Shown piece after piece: positions 55,324-63,770 of a DNA stretch of 64,000 nt. Location of the stretch: contig CAZABH010000001.1 of assembly GCA_964483585.1 (NCBI GenBank), positions 186,001 to 250,000 of the forward strand. Reading direction: 5' to 3'. Position numbers and translations under genes: made by a program. The notes under the pieces were generated by a model, which saw only the letters and a program-made list of their open reading frames with translations, was not told where the DNA came from and did not search any database. The DNA comes from SZUA-430 sp964483585 (GTDB taxonomy: Bacteria > Pseudomonadota > Alphaproteobacteria > Micropepsales > Micropepsaceae). Positions within the stretch are counted from its first letter, which is position 1. The number at the start of each line of letters is the position of its first letter.

Positions 55324-56184
55324 ATGAATGTCATGCGTGAGCACTGGACCCTCGACTCCATAGACTGGAGCCGTTTCGATCGCTCGAAACTGGATCCGGC
55401 CCTCGTCAGCCTCGTGAAGGCAGCCTCTCTGGTCGAGTACAACGCCACCGACTATGTCGAGTACCTGCGCAAGGTCTTCGCTAACGAGCCAGAGATGATG
55501 AAGTCGCTCTCGCGTTGGGGCACCGAGGAAGTGCAGCACGGTCAAGCCCTCGGCCGCTGGGCCGAAATGGCAGACCCAAGCTTCAGTTTCGATCAAGCCT
55601 TCGCTCGGTTTCGCAAGGCCTATCGCCCTGCGCACTTTATCAGCGCTGATGGCTCGGTCCGCGGCAGCCGCGTCGGCGAGCTGATCGCGCGCTGCGTGGT
55701 CGAGTGTGGCACGTCGTCCGCCTATGTCGCCCTGCGGGACTCCACCCAGGAACCCGTTCTCAAGCAGATTTCTGGCCTGATCGCAGCCGACGAGTTTGCG
55801 CACTATCGCCTGTTTTACGAGCTGATGAACGTGCAGCCAGAAGAGAAGCCGGGCTTTTGGAGGCGCCTCTGGATTGCGGCAACCCGCGTCTCCGAGACCG
55901 AGGACGACGAATTGGCGATGGCCTATTACTGCGCCAACGTGCCTGCCGACCAGGAACAGAACATTCCCTACGACCGCAATGCCTGCAACCATGCCTACCA
56001 GTCGGCGATGTTCCGCCTCTACAAGCCGCTTCATATCGAGCGCGCCGTAGCCATGACGGGCAAGGCTGTCGGCGTCCACCCGGAATCCGGTGTTCTCAAG
56101 TTTGTCGGGCGCGCCCTCTGGCAGTTCGTACGTTTTCGCGTCTGGCGCTACGGTCCACCAACCCGCATCGGCGCTGCCGCCTGA
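55324..56184 (+). CDS. Ferritin-like diiron protein (acyl-ACP desaturase-like)
   Basis: The 286-residue protein shows a full set of class II diiron ligands: Glu38 (LVEYNATDY), E69-x-x-H72 (TEEVQHGQ), Glu127 (CVVECGTSS) and E157-x-x-H160 (ADEFAHYRL). The 31/58/30-residue spacings resemble those of acyl-ACP desaturases. Residues 190-230 are also acidic and well formed (SETEDDELAMAYYCAN). An oxygen-activating oxidase or desaturase role is inferred; the substrate is unknown. It lies after the atp operon, on the same strand. Confidence 0.82.
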   Translation: MNVMREHWTLDSIDWSRFDRSKLDPALVSLVKAASLVEYNATDYVEYLRKVFANEPEMMKSLSRWGTEEVQHGQALGRWAEMADPSFSFDQAFARFRKAYRPAHFISADGSVRGSRVGELIARCVVECGTSSAYVALRDSTQEPVLKQISGLIAADEFAHYRLFYELMNVQPEEKPGFWRRLWIAATRVSETEDDELAMAYYCANVPADQEQNIPYDRNACNHAYQSAMFRLYKPLHIERAVAMTGKAVGVHPESGVLKFVGRALWQFVRFRVWRYGPPTRIGAAA

Positions 56185-56189
56185 ACGCC

Positions 56190-56981
56190 TCAGTCCTTTG
56201 ACGCATTAGAGCGGCTCACAACCCAGTCGCGCACCATCATGGCCGTGCGTTCCCACCCCGGCTCGCCGATCAGCCAGTGGCTGCTCTTCTCGATCACCCG
56301 ACACTCGCCGCGGTCTCTATAGCGCCGCGCGATCGAAGCAACGGTTCGTGGCGGGTTCACGCGGTCGAGGCCACCGGCAACACACAGCACCGGACAGTCG
56401 ATCTGCCGCGCCTCGACAAAAGTCGCCCGCCGGAGATCCAGTGGCCAGTGCAGGATCTCGAACGTCGCCAGCCCCGACTCCGGGACAAACCGCGAGAACA
56501 CGGCCTCGCGTTGGCCAGAAGGCAGCATGTCCAGCGCATGGCTCTCTGCAATCCACGCCTCTGGTCGCAAGGGCTTGTTCCAGAACTGTCCGGCCAGGTA
56601 GAGCCCCTGTGCGGACATGATCTCCCAGGGTGAGGTGGGCAGGGTGCCCCAAGGAGCCGAAGGTGCCAGCAGGACAAGCGCGCGCACCGGCACATGCTGC
56701 GCCACCATCTGCGCGACCAGCCCACCCATGGAGTGACCGATCAGAACTGGAGGCGCCTCCAGTTCGCGCACGAGTGCGGCAATGTCCGCTGCATAATCCA
56801 GAGTGCTGGTTGTGCCCAGCTCCCGGGGCGCGCGTTGTCTTCCCTGGCGTGCATCATGGTGGCGCAACGTTGGAACGATGACGTTATCGCCATGGGCGGC
56901 GAACAGCTTTTGGAAGCCCTCGAAGGCCCAGGCGCCACAGAACGCACCATGGATCATCACAATGGAGAGGGACTTTGACAA
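56190..56981 (-). CDS. Alpha/beta hydrolase
   Basis: The 263-residue protein has the oxyanion motif IVMIHGAFCGAWAFEGFQ, the nucleophile elbow PPVLIGHSMGGLVAQM, a late Asp in CVAGGLDRVNPPRTV and the catalytic His in KSSHWLIGEPGWE. It is a serine hydrolase of unknown substrate. The start is a TTG at 56981; the next ATG lies inside the first strand. It ends five bases from the ferritin-like gene, convergently, and begins 27 bases after rppH in the same direction. Confidence 0.85.
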   Translation of the reverse strand: MSKSLSIVMIHGAFCGAWAFEGFQKLFAAHGDNVIVPTLRHHDARQGRQRAPRELGTTSTLDYAADIAALVRELEAPPVLIGHSMGGLVAQMVAQHVPVRALVLLAPSAPWGTLPTSPWEIMSAQGLYLAGQFWNKPLRPEAWIAESHALDMLPSGQREAVFSRFVPESGLATFEILHWPLDLRRATFVEARQIDCPVLCVAGGLDRVNPPRTVASIARRYRDRGECRVIEKSSHWLIGEPGWERTAMMVRDWVVSRSNASKD

Positions 56982-57008
56982 TTCCGGAAACTCGCAAGAT
57001 GACGTTGA

Positions 57009-57497
57009 TCAGGCTGGCGTGGCAAGGTGCCGGAATGCATCAACGACCTTCCGGTAGACATCGCGCTTGAAGGGAACGATTAACGGCACCAGCTCGTCAA
57101 TCCCGACCCAGCGAAACGCATCGAATTCCTGGGGCCTGTGTCGTTGCAGGTCAATGTCCCTGTCCGTACCCAGAAACCGCATCGCGAACCATTTCTGGGT
57201 TTGACCCCTGTACTTCCCCTTGAGAGCAAGACCGATGGCCTCTTGTGGCAGGTCATAATGGAACCACTCTGGCGCTTCGGCCAGAACCTCGACCTTTGTG
57301 ATACCCGTCTCCTCTGCAAGTTCGCGCAGCGCCGCTTCCTCGAGGTCTTCTCCATCATCGATGCCGCCCTGTGGCATCTGCCAGGCCTCATCGGCCTCGA
57401 TGTGCAGCCTTCGGCCGACAAAGACGCGGCCATCCTTGTTCAGCACCATCATGCCGACACAGCGACGATAGGGCAGTTGCATGGAGCCGCCGCGCAT
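57009..57497 (-). CDS. rppH: RNA pyrophosphohydrolase (Nudix)
   Basis: The 162-residue enzyme has RRCVGMMVLNKDGRVFVGRR and an intact Nudix box (GGIDDGEDLEEAALRELAEE, then TGI). The later segment KWFAMRFLGTDRDIDLQRH is typical of RppH. It removes pyrophosphate from mRNA 5' ends and so triggers decay. Its ATG overlaps the stop of the deacetylase gene (ATGA). The two genes and ctpA/envC occur together in many alphaproteobacteria. Confidence 0.94.
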   Translation of the reverse strand: MRGGSMQLPYRRCVGMMVLNKDGRVFVGRRLHIEADEAWQMPQGGIDDGEDLEEAALRELAEETGITKVEVLAEAPEWFHYDLPQEAIGLALKGKYRGQTQKWFAMRFLGTDRDIDLQRHRPQEFDAFRWVGIDELVPLIVPFKRDVYRKVVDAFRHLATPA

Positions 57498-58798
57498 CAG
57501 GGGTGGGGCCCTGGCTTGGAAACCTTGGGTAAATCGACAGGCTTGACGGTCTCTTCAGAGGGAAGGTCGTTGTCCGTCGATCGCCGAAGCACCGGTGGCT
57601 TGGGCTGAGGGCGGCTCCGCACAGCCTCCAGGGCAGGGGGCTTTGGCTCCGGCACCCGCGTCTCGACGCGCTGCACGGCTTCGACTTGCGTTTGCGCCAA
57701 TTGCGGCACAGGCTTGTCCAGCAATGCGGACAGGGGCACCAGCGCAAATCCCTTCTGCTCGAGCGCATTTGCCCAGGCGCCAATCTGTGCAGCGGTGCCC
57801 GGATATGTTCCCGTGACGCCAATCGCGCTCCCCTTCTGCGTGGCGACCTTCTCAAGCGCGCCCAGGGACAGCGCCATCATCTCCCGCGAGGGGTTGGTAT
57901 CGATCCTGATATCCACGCGCGCGAAATGTGCGCCGACAGCCGACGCGGCCTCGCGGGCGACCGATTGGTCGTTCACTCCGCCGTCGACAAAGAACAGTCC
58001 GCGTCTCCGGCTGGCGTCCAGCAGCAAGCGCATGTCAGCCGCGCTCGACATGAATTTGCTCCCCTCCATGCTTAAAAGCCCGGCGTAGCCTGTAAAACGG
58101 GTAAGGATCCAGCGCAGGCGCGCACCGTTCAGGTTGGCAGGTGCCCCCGCCAGAAGAGTGTTCTGCCCGGGATCCGTGTTCGGAAAATCATAGGGTTCCA
58201 TGGGAATTTCGAGCACAACCTCATTGCCCTTGCCCCGCGCAAGCGAGACAAACCCTTGCAGATCGCTCCCGTAGGGCGAAAAAGCGAGCGTCACGCCGGG
58301 CGGCAACCCATCCAGCGTCGCGGTTGTTGTCGACGGACTGATGCCAAGCCCTGTCACGACGATGGCAATGCGTGGCCTGATTTCTTTGGTATCGGTCCTG
58401 CGGGAATAGACCGACATCGGCATCCGCCCATCATCGCTGATGCGCGGCAGCGGACCCTCGCTCGTGATTTCGATCAATGACGGATCCGAAATGACCGCGC
58501 CGTTATTGGCAATCAGCGCGTCTCCAAGCTCTTGCTGGCTCCCTCTTTCCGTTGCCGCATCAAGCAGGCCCGCCTCTTGCTTTGGCCATGCGCCGATGGG
58601 CAGTCGAACAACGGCCTGCTCTTCCGCCGCAGGTGGCTGCGCTGCAGGAAGCATGCTGACGGCCAGAAACATCAGCGCAACCAGCACGGTGACGCCCAAA
58701 GTGATGACGGCGCGGCGGGGCAGTGCGCGGACGCGTGTCATCACCGGGTCTAAGACCCGCACCACGGCCAATGGAACTTTAAGCTCCGGGAATTTCAT
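57497..58798 (-). CDS. Divergent polysaccharide deacetylase family protein
   Basis: The 433-residue protein has a membrane anchor (about residues 32-52), a variable linker, and a NodB-fold domain (RPRIAIVVTGLGISPSTTTA, LPPGVTLAFSPYGSDLQGFV, RRRGLFFVDGGVNDQS). It is the divergent type that usually accompanies envC and ctpA. A C-terminal Pro-rich tail follows. The ATG at 58798 has GGGAGG just upstream and is preferred to 58819, which lies within a hairpin. It probably acts on envelope glycans; the activity is not proven for the family. Confidence 0.88.
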   Translation of the reverse strand: MKFPELKVPLAVVRVLDPVMTRVRALPRRAVITLGVTVLVALMFLAVSMLPAAQPPAAEEQAVVRLPIGAWPKQEAGLLDAATERGSQQELGDALIANNGAVISDPSLIEITSEGPLPRISDDGRMPMSVYSRRTDTKEIRPRIAIVVTGLGISPSTTTATLDGLPPGVTLAFSPYGSDLQGFVSLARGKGNEVVLEIPMEPYDFPNTDPGQNTLLAGAPANLNGARLRWILTRFTGYAGLLSMEGSKFMSSAADMRLLLDASRRRGLFFVDGGVNDQSVAREAASAVGAHFARVDIRIDTNPSREMMALSLGALEKVATQKGSAIGVTGTYPGTAAQIGAWANALEQKGFALVPLSALLDKPVPQLAQTQVEAVQRVETRVPEPKPPALEAVRSRPQPKPPVLRRSTDNDLPSEETVKPVDLPKVSKPGPHP

Positions 58799-58810
58799 CG
58801 GCCTCCCGTC

Positions 58811-58853
58811 AAAAAACAAGGCCCTGCAGGGGGTGATTCCCCTGCAGGGCCTT
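58811..58853 (-). terminator. Strong hairpin terminator/attenuator between ctpA and the deacetylase
   Basis: AAGGCCCTGCAGGGG and its exact complement (58818-58832 with 58839-58853) form a 15-bp stem with a 6-base loop. On the minus strand it is followed by G and T6 (58811-58816). It lies 13 bases before the deacetylase start codon, so it would end most ctpA transcripts. Confidence 0.85.
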
Positions 58854-58879
58854 ATATCAAGTCAGAAGTCAGTAAGTAT

Positions 58880-60208
58880 TTAATTCGGCTTGATCGCGGA
58901 GGGCTTGGCCGGCGACACCGGCTTGTCCGCCGCTGAAACAACCTCCTGACCGCGCAGCAGGCGCAGCGCATAGGTCATCTGGAAGTCCTCGAACTTCTCA
59001 CCAGGCTTTGGTTTCACGCGCGGACCAACATGCGGCTTTCGCCCACCTTCCTGCCCGTCGAGGTGTTTGGGCAGATTGGCCTCCGACATGCGACTGTTGT
59101 TCTGCGCCTCGCTGTCGGATTCTGCTGTCTGCTCGACCAGGATATCCGGATCGATGCCCGTTGCCTGGATCGAACGCCCCGCCGGCGTATAGTACTTGGC
59201 TGTCGTCAGTCGCAGGGCACCGTCCATGCCTCCCGAAAGCGGGATCACGGTCTGCACCGAACCTTTGCCGAAGGACCGGGTACCGATCACCCTGGCCCTG
59301 CGATGATCCTGCAGCGCGCCGGCCACGATCTCGGAAGCCGAGGCAGACCCTTCATTGATCAGCACGATCACCGGAACGCCCGGGAAGATCTGCCCTGATC
59401 GCGCGCTATAACGCTGCGTGTCCGAGGCCCGGCGGCCGCGCGTCGAGACGATTTCGCCGGAATCGAGGAATGCGTCGGAGACAACAACAGCCTGGTCAAG
59501 CAGGCCGCCCGGATTATTGCGCACGTCAAGAATGACGCCTTTGAGTTTAGTTCCGATCTTGGCCCGGGTCTGCTGTAACGCCTTCTCCAGTCCTTCCTCG
59601 GTTTGCTCCGTGAAAGTCGTGATGCGGATGACGGCGACATCACCCTCGGCCTTGAAGCGCACACTCTCGACCAGGATGATCGCGCGCGTAATGACGAACT
59701 CCAGCGGCTTCTTCTCGCCCTTGCGCAGAACCTGGATCTTGATTTGGGAATTTACGGGGCCGCGCATTTTATCGACCGCTTCCGAAAGGCTCATCCCCTG
59801 GATCGTGATCCCATCGATCGAGGCGATCAAGTCACCACTCTTGATTCCAGCCCGCGCGGCAGGCGTTCCATCCATCGGTGCGATCACCTTGACCAGCCCG
59901 TCTTCCATCGTGACTTCAAGCCCCAGCCCGCCATACTCGCCGCGGGTCGTGACCTGCATGTCCGAGAAACTCTTCGGGTTCAGATAGTTTGAGTGCGGGT
60001 CTAGTCCCGAGAGCATGCCGTTGATCGCATCCTCGATCAGTTCGGCATCCTTCGTCTCCCGGACATAGTCATTCTTCACGCGCTCATACGCATCCCCGAA
60101 CAGGTTCAGCTGGCGATAGGTGTCTGGACCGGCAATCGCCTGTGTCAGCACGACAGTCGCGGCAGCACCCCCAATGGCAGACACGATGGCCAGAGCAATT
60201 TTCTTCAT
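58880..60208 (-). CDS. ctpA: C-terminal processing peptidase (S41)
   Basis: The 442-residue periplasmic protease has an N-terminal signal/anchor (IALAIVSAIGGAAATVVL), a PDZ domain (GGLGLEVTMEDGLVKVIAPM to INGxT-like SIDGITIQGMSL), and the S41 catalytic site with Ser in NEGSASASEIVAGALQDH and Lys in FGKGSVQTVIPLSGG. It trims or degrades periplasmic proteins, often envelope hydrolases. Four bases separate its start region from the envC stop (60209-60211 lie between), so the two are co-transcribed. Confidence 0.95.
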   Translation of the reverse strand: MKKIALAIVSAIGGAAATVVLTQAIAGPDTYRQLNLFGDAYERVKNDYVRETKDAELIEDAINGMLSGLDPHSNYLNPKSFSDMQVTTRGEYGGLGLEVTMEDGLVKVIAPMDGTPAARAGIKSGDLIASIDGITIQGMSLSEAVDKMRGPVNSQIKIQVLRKGEKKPLEFVITRAIILVESVRFKAEGDVAVIRITTFTEQTEEGLEKALQQTRAKIGTKLKGVILDVRNNPGGLLDQAVVVSDAFLDSGEIVSTRGRRASDTQRYSARSGQIFPGVPVIVLINEGSASASEIVAGALQDHRRARVIGTRSFGKGSVQTVIPLSGGMDGALRLTTAKYYTPAGRSIQATGIDPDILVEQTAESDSEAQNNSRMSEANLPKHLDGQEGGRKPHVGPRVKPKPGEKFEDFQMTYALRLLRGQEVVSAADKPVSPAKPSAIKPN

Positions 60209-60211
60209 GGA

Positions 60212-61525
60212 CTAACCGCTTACCCTTTCTTTCAGCGAGGCGAACCAAGGTACCGGATCAACCGGGGCATCATTGCGGCGGAACTCGATGTAGAGCCGAC
60301 GATTGTCCTCGTCGGCCGGACCTCGCAAGGCAGCCCCGGCACTGCGCCGCAACGACCCTGATCGACCCATACGTCCAAGCGGCTCGCCTGCCAGCACCAC
60401 CTGTCCCACCACCCCATCGACATCACTCAGTCCAGCCAAGACAATATGATAGCCACCCTCGGCGGAAATGATCAACATCTGCCCATAGCCCGGGAATGCT
60501 CCTGCGAACATTATTTTGCCATCGCTCGGGGACGTAACCGCGGAACCAGGCAAGGTTTCGAGGTAAATGCCCTGAAGACGCCCGCCTTTGTCATCCCGTC
60601 CTCCAAAGCGTGCCACGAGTTTCCCGTTGGCAGGCCATCGCAGCTGACCCCGCAAGCGATCGAGCGAAACGCTTTGCGCCGCGCCTGCAGCCGCGATTTG
60701 CTTGACAATGGCTGGTCCCTGCCTGCGTACCTGCGGCCGTCGCTCATCCTCCGAAAGGCTCGCCAGCAGGGCACGAAGGTCCTGCGCCTCGTCCGCCAGA
60801 AGCTGCACGCGTTGTTCCGTCGCCTCCAGGTTGTCCATGGCCTTGGCAACCAGAGACCGGCGTTGGGCCAGAAGCTGTGTCAGCGTGTTGCGGTCCTTCT
60901 CGAGCGAGGCCAGCGCGGTCGCCGCTCTCAATCGCTCCTGCGCAGCCTCCAGACGCACCCGGCGCAGGGCCTCCAGGCGCTCTGAAAGATGTTTCGCCTT
61001 GGCCTGCGCTCCTGGAACGACAGCCGACAGGAGCATGGCCGAGCGGGCAGCCGCCGTCGCGTCATTCGGCCTGATGACTAGGGCAGGGGGTGGTTCGCGT
61101 CCCATGCGTTGAAGCACAGCAAGCAGTTCCCCCAGCGTTTGGCGTTCGGCCTGCAGCCGTGCCACGGCCGCGGCCTCCTGCGTTTCAAGACCCGCAAGGC
61201 GCTGTTCGATGGCGCTCAGGGCACGTTCTCGTGCCTGCGCGCTGCCCGCCGCTCGGATCAGCCGCTCCCTCAAGTCCTGGACCTCTTGCGCATGCTTGTC
61301 TGCGGACCGCTGCAACGCCTGGATACGCGAGGTGTTGTTACGGATTTGATCTTCAATCTTGTCCAGCTTGTCTTTCGGGTTGACCGTCGGCTGTGCCGCC
61401 AGAGGCATGACCACAGACGCGCAAATCATGACAAGCGCGAAACCCGCCGCAAAGGCATTCAAACACGAGCGACGGCTCAAGGATGGCAAACGGTTGGCCC
61501 CCGAATCAGTCAAGCTGAAAGGCAA
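60212..61525 (-). CDS. envC: EnvC-like murein hydrolase activator (degenerate M23)
   Basis: The 437-residue product has a signal-like hydrophobic segment (FAAGFALVMICASVVMPLAA), a long coiled coil of about 240 residues (IRNNTSRIQALQRSADKHAQ onward), and a C-terminal LytM/M23 domain. The metal ligands are missing: LQGIYLET replaces the His-x-Gly-x-Asp site and the HxH motif is lost (GGYHIVLAGLS). That is expected of EnvC-type activators, which switch on amidases at the septum. The gene follows gpmA by eight bases and precedes ctpA. Confidence 0.9.
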   Translation of the reverse strand: MPFSLTDSGANRLPSLSRRSCLNAFAAGFALVMICASVVMPLAAQPTVNPKDKLDKIEDQIRNNTSRIQALQRSADKHAQEVQDLRERLIRAAGSAQARERALSAIEQRLAGLETQEAAAVARLQAERQTLGELLAVLQRMGREPPPALVIRPNDATAAARSAMLLSAVVPGAQAKAKHLSERLEALRRVRLEAAQERLRAATALASLEKDRNTLTQLLAQRRSLVAKAMDNLEATEQRVQLLADEAQDLRALLASLSEDERRPQVRRQGPAIVKQIAAAGAAQSVSLDRLRGQLRWPANGKLVARFGGRDDKGGRLQGIYLETLPGSAVTSPSDGKIMFAGAFPGYGQMLIISAEGGYHIVLAGLSDVDGVVGQVVLAGEPLGRMGRSGSLRRSAGAALRGPADEDNRRLYIEFRRNDAPVDPVPWFASLKERVSG

Positions 61526-61533
61526 GCCTGCTT

Positions 61534-62295
61534 TCAGCCCTTTTTGGTCTGGTTTGCAACCGACTGGATGCGCGCCTGCACGTCCACGGGATCGCCGACA
61601 TACGACGTGTCCTTGGCCAGTCCATCCGCATCCAGCGTATAAATCTTGGCAAGTCCTGTCGGAATATTGATGGCCTCGATCTCTGCCTCGCTGAGGCGCT
61701 CAAGATGCTTGAGCAACGAGCGCAATGAATTCCCATGGGCTGCAACAAGCACCTTTTGGCCCGACCTGATCAGGGGGAGGATGTCGCTCAACCAAAACGG
61801 GAGCACACGCGCCGATACATCCTTGAGGCTCTCCCCGCGTGGAACGTGCTGCTCCGGCACCCCGGCATAGCGAGCATCAAATTTCGGATAGTCCGCGTCC
61901 GTCACATCGACCATCGGCGGCTGGACCGCATAGCCGCGGCGCCATTTGTTCACCTGTGCCTCGCCGAAGCTGGCAACAGCTTCGACCTTGTTCTTGCCCT
62001 GCAGCGCCCCATAGTGCCGCTCATTCAGTTGCCAATGCTTGCGAACGGGGATCCACATCAGGTCCATCTCCTCAAGCACCAGCCACAGCGTCTTGATCGC
62101 GCGGCTTTGCAGCGAGGTGAATGCAATGTCGAAGTGAAATCCTTCCTGCTTCAGCAGGCGTCCTGCTGCACGTGCCTCGCTGACGCCCTGCTCCGAGAGT
62201 GGGCTGTCCCGCCAGCCTGTAAAGATGTTCTGCCTGTTTGCCTCGCTTTGGCCGTGGCGGATGATGGCGAAATCGAAAGTCGGACGCTTCTGCAT
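61534..62295 (-). CDS. gpmA: 2,3-bisphosphoglycerate-dependent phosphoglycerate mutase
   Basis: The 253-residue protein has the catalytic RHG motif in FAIIRHGQSEANRQNIFTGW, substrate loop LNERHYGALQGKNK, and VLVAAHGNSLRSLLKHLERL. It interconverts 3- and 2-phosphoglycerate. The ATG at 62295 starts close to the first strand; a TTG at 62337 gives a 14-residue extension. In related genomes this spot between rlmH and envC is often taken by the metal-dependent enzyme GpmI. Confidence 0.92.
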   Translation of the reverse strand: MQKRPTFDFAIIRHGQSEANRQNIFTGWRDSPLSEQGVSEARAAGRLLKQEGFHFDIAFTSLQSRAIKTLWLVLEEMDLMWIPVRKHWQLNERHYGALQGKNKVEAVASFGEAQVNKWRRGYAVQPPMVDVTDADYPKFDARYAGVPEQHVPRGESLKDVSARVLPFWLSDILPLIRSGQKVLVAAHGNSLRSLLKHLERLSEAEIEAINIPTGLAKIYTLDADGLAKDTSYVGDPVDVQARIQSVANQTKKG

Positions 62296-62366
62296 GTGGC
62301 TGAACCGGATATCGAAAGACGAGGGCACAAATCCCAATGGCAGATTTCAATTAGGGCAAACTACCA

Positions 62367-62397
62367 AGGACCGCAACGCCAGCCAGCGTGCGGTCCT
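62367..62397 (-). terminator. Hairpin downstream of the thiolase gene
   Basis: AGGACCGC/GCGGTCCT (62367-62374 with 62390-62397) continues inward as ACGC/GCGT with one bulged base. On the minus strand the following sequence is only mildly T-rich (TTGGTAGTTT), so termination would be moderate. Confidence 0.45.
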
Positions 62398-62418
62398 CGA
62401 AGCCTGGTCTTGAGCGGC

Positions 62419-63660
62419 TCAAACGCGCTCGACGATGATCGCCGGCGCCATGCCGCCAGCTGCACACATCGTCACAAGCCCGCGCTTGAGGTCGCGACGC
62501 TCCAGCTCGTCGATCATCGTGCCGATCAGGATCGAGCCCGTCGCGCCGATGGGATGACCCAGCGCCATCGCCCCGCCATTCACGTTGACCTTGTTGCGGT
62601 CAAGCTTGAGGTCGCGGATGAACTTCTCCGCCACCACGGCAAAGGCTTCATTGATTTCCCACAGATCGATGTCCTCGACCTTCAGGCCAGCCTTGTCCAG
62701 CACCTTTCGAGCCGCGGGAACCGGAGCGTTCAGCATCAGGGTCGGGCTGTCGCCCATATTGGCCCAGGCCACGATACGTGCCCGCGGCTTCAGCCCGTTT
62801 TTCTTGGCATAGGAAGGCGATGCCAGCAGCAGTGCCGCCGCGCCGTCTACCACGCCCGACGAATTGCCGGCGTGATGCATGTGCTTGATCTTCAGGTCCG
62901 GATAAACCTGTCTGATCAGACCGCCCAGCGTCGTGCCCTTGTCGTCGAACGGAAACTCGGCCATCGCCTCGAAAGAAGGCTTGAGCGCAAGCAGGCCTTC
63001 CAGCGTCGTCTGCGGACGCGGGAATTCTTCATGGTCAAGCGCCAGCGTCCCATCCTCCTTGTAGACGGGGACAAGGCTCTTCTTGAAATGGCCACCCTTG
63101 ATTGCAGCATCCGCACGCTGCTGGCTGACAAGCGCAAGCTCGTCCAGCGCCTGGCGCGAGATACCCTCAAGCGTCGCAATCGCATCGGCACACACGCCCT
63201 GGTGCGACTGCGGATGCCGGGCCCTCAAGCGAAGATTGCCCGCATCCATCAGCATCGGACCAGCCTTGGGATCTGCCGACGATGACGTATAGGACATCAT
63301 CTCGGTACCGCCCGCGATCACGAGGTCTTCCATCCCCGAGAGAATGGCCGAGGCCGCAATGTTGACCGTGGTGATGCCCGAGCCGCAGAACCGGTCAAGC
63401 GTCATGCCCGACGCTTTGATCGAATAGCCGGCATCCAGTGCTGCCATGCGTCCCATGTCCATCGCCTGCTTTCCGCGCTGCGAGGACGTGCCCCAGATGA
63501 TGTCGTCGACCTCTTCGGTCTTCAGGTTGTTGCGCTCGGCGATGGCCTTCAGCACCGTCGCTGCAAGCTGCTGCGGGTGGATGTCTGCCAGCGCTCCCTT
63601 CCCAACCTTGCCGATGCCGCGCGGGGTGCGGCACGCATCGATGATATAGGCCTCAGCCAT
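62419..63660 (-). CDS. Acetyl-CoA C-acetyltransferase (thiolase)
   Basis: The 413-residue enzyme has the acyl-accepting Cys in TLDRFCGSGITTVNIAA, NGGAMALGHPIGATGSI with the catalytic His, and the second Cys in TMCAAGGMAPA. It condenses or cleaves 3-ketoacyl-CoA. Whether it makes acetoacetyl-CoA (which would feed polyhydroxybutyrate or the ethylmalonyl-CoA pathway) or acts in beta-oxidation is not decided by sequence. The ATG at 63660 has CGGAG upstream; an in-frame start at 63693 adds eleven unrelated residues. Confidence 0.92.
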   Translation of the reverse strand: MAEAYIIDACRTPRGIGKVGKGALADIHPQQLAATVLKAIAERNNLKTEEVDDIIWGTSSQRGKQAMDMGRMAALDAGYSIKASGMTLDRFCGSGITTVNIAASAILSGMEDLVIAGGTEMMSYTSSSADPKAGPMLMDAGNLRLRARHPQSHQGVCADAIATLEGISRQALDELALVSQQRADAAIKGGHFKKSLVPVYKEDGTLALDHEEFPRPQTTLEGLLALKPSFEAMAEFPFDDKGTTLGGLIRQVYPDLKIKHMHHAGNSSGVVDGAAALLLASPSYAKKNGLKPRARIVAWANMGDSPTLMLNAPVPAARKVLDKAGLKVEDIDLWEINEAFAVVAEKFIRDLKLDRNKVNVNGGAMALGHPIGATGSILIGTMIDELERRDLKRGLVTMCAAGGMAPAIIVERV

Positions 63661-63770
63661 GATGTAGCTCCGTCTTTTGTAAGTAAGTTGCAATCTCGCG
63701 CAGGTTCGCGCGTTACGGCCAGCCTGTCAAACCGGCCCGAAAGGCGAAATCCCACACCGGCGCCGCTGCC

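Noticed and set aside
61735..63285. 516-codon plus-strand frame over gpmA and the thiolase
   Set aside because: It crosses two certain minus-strand genes and their intergenic hairpin and has no domain.
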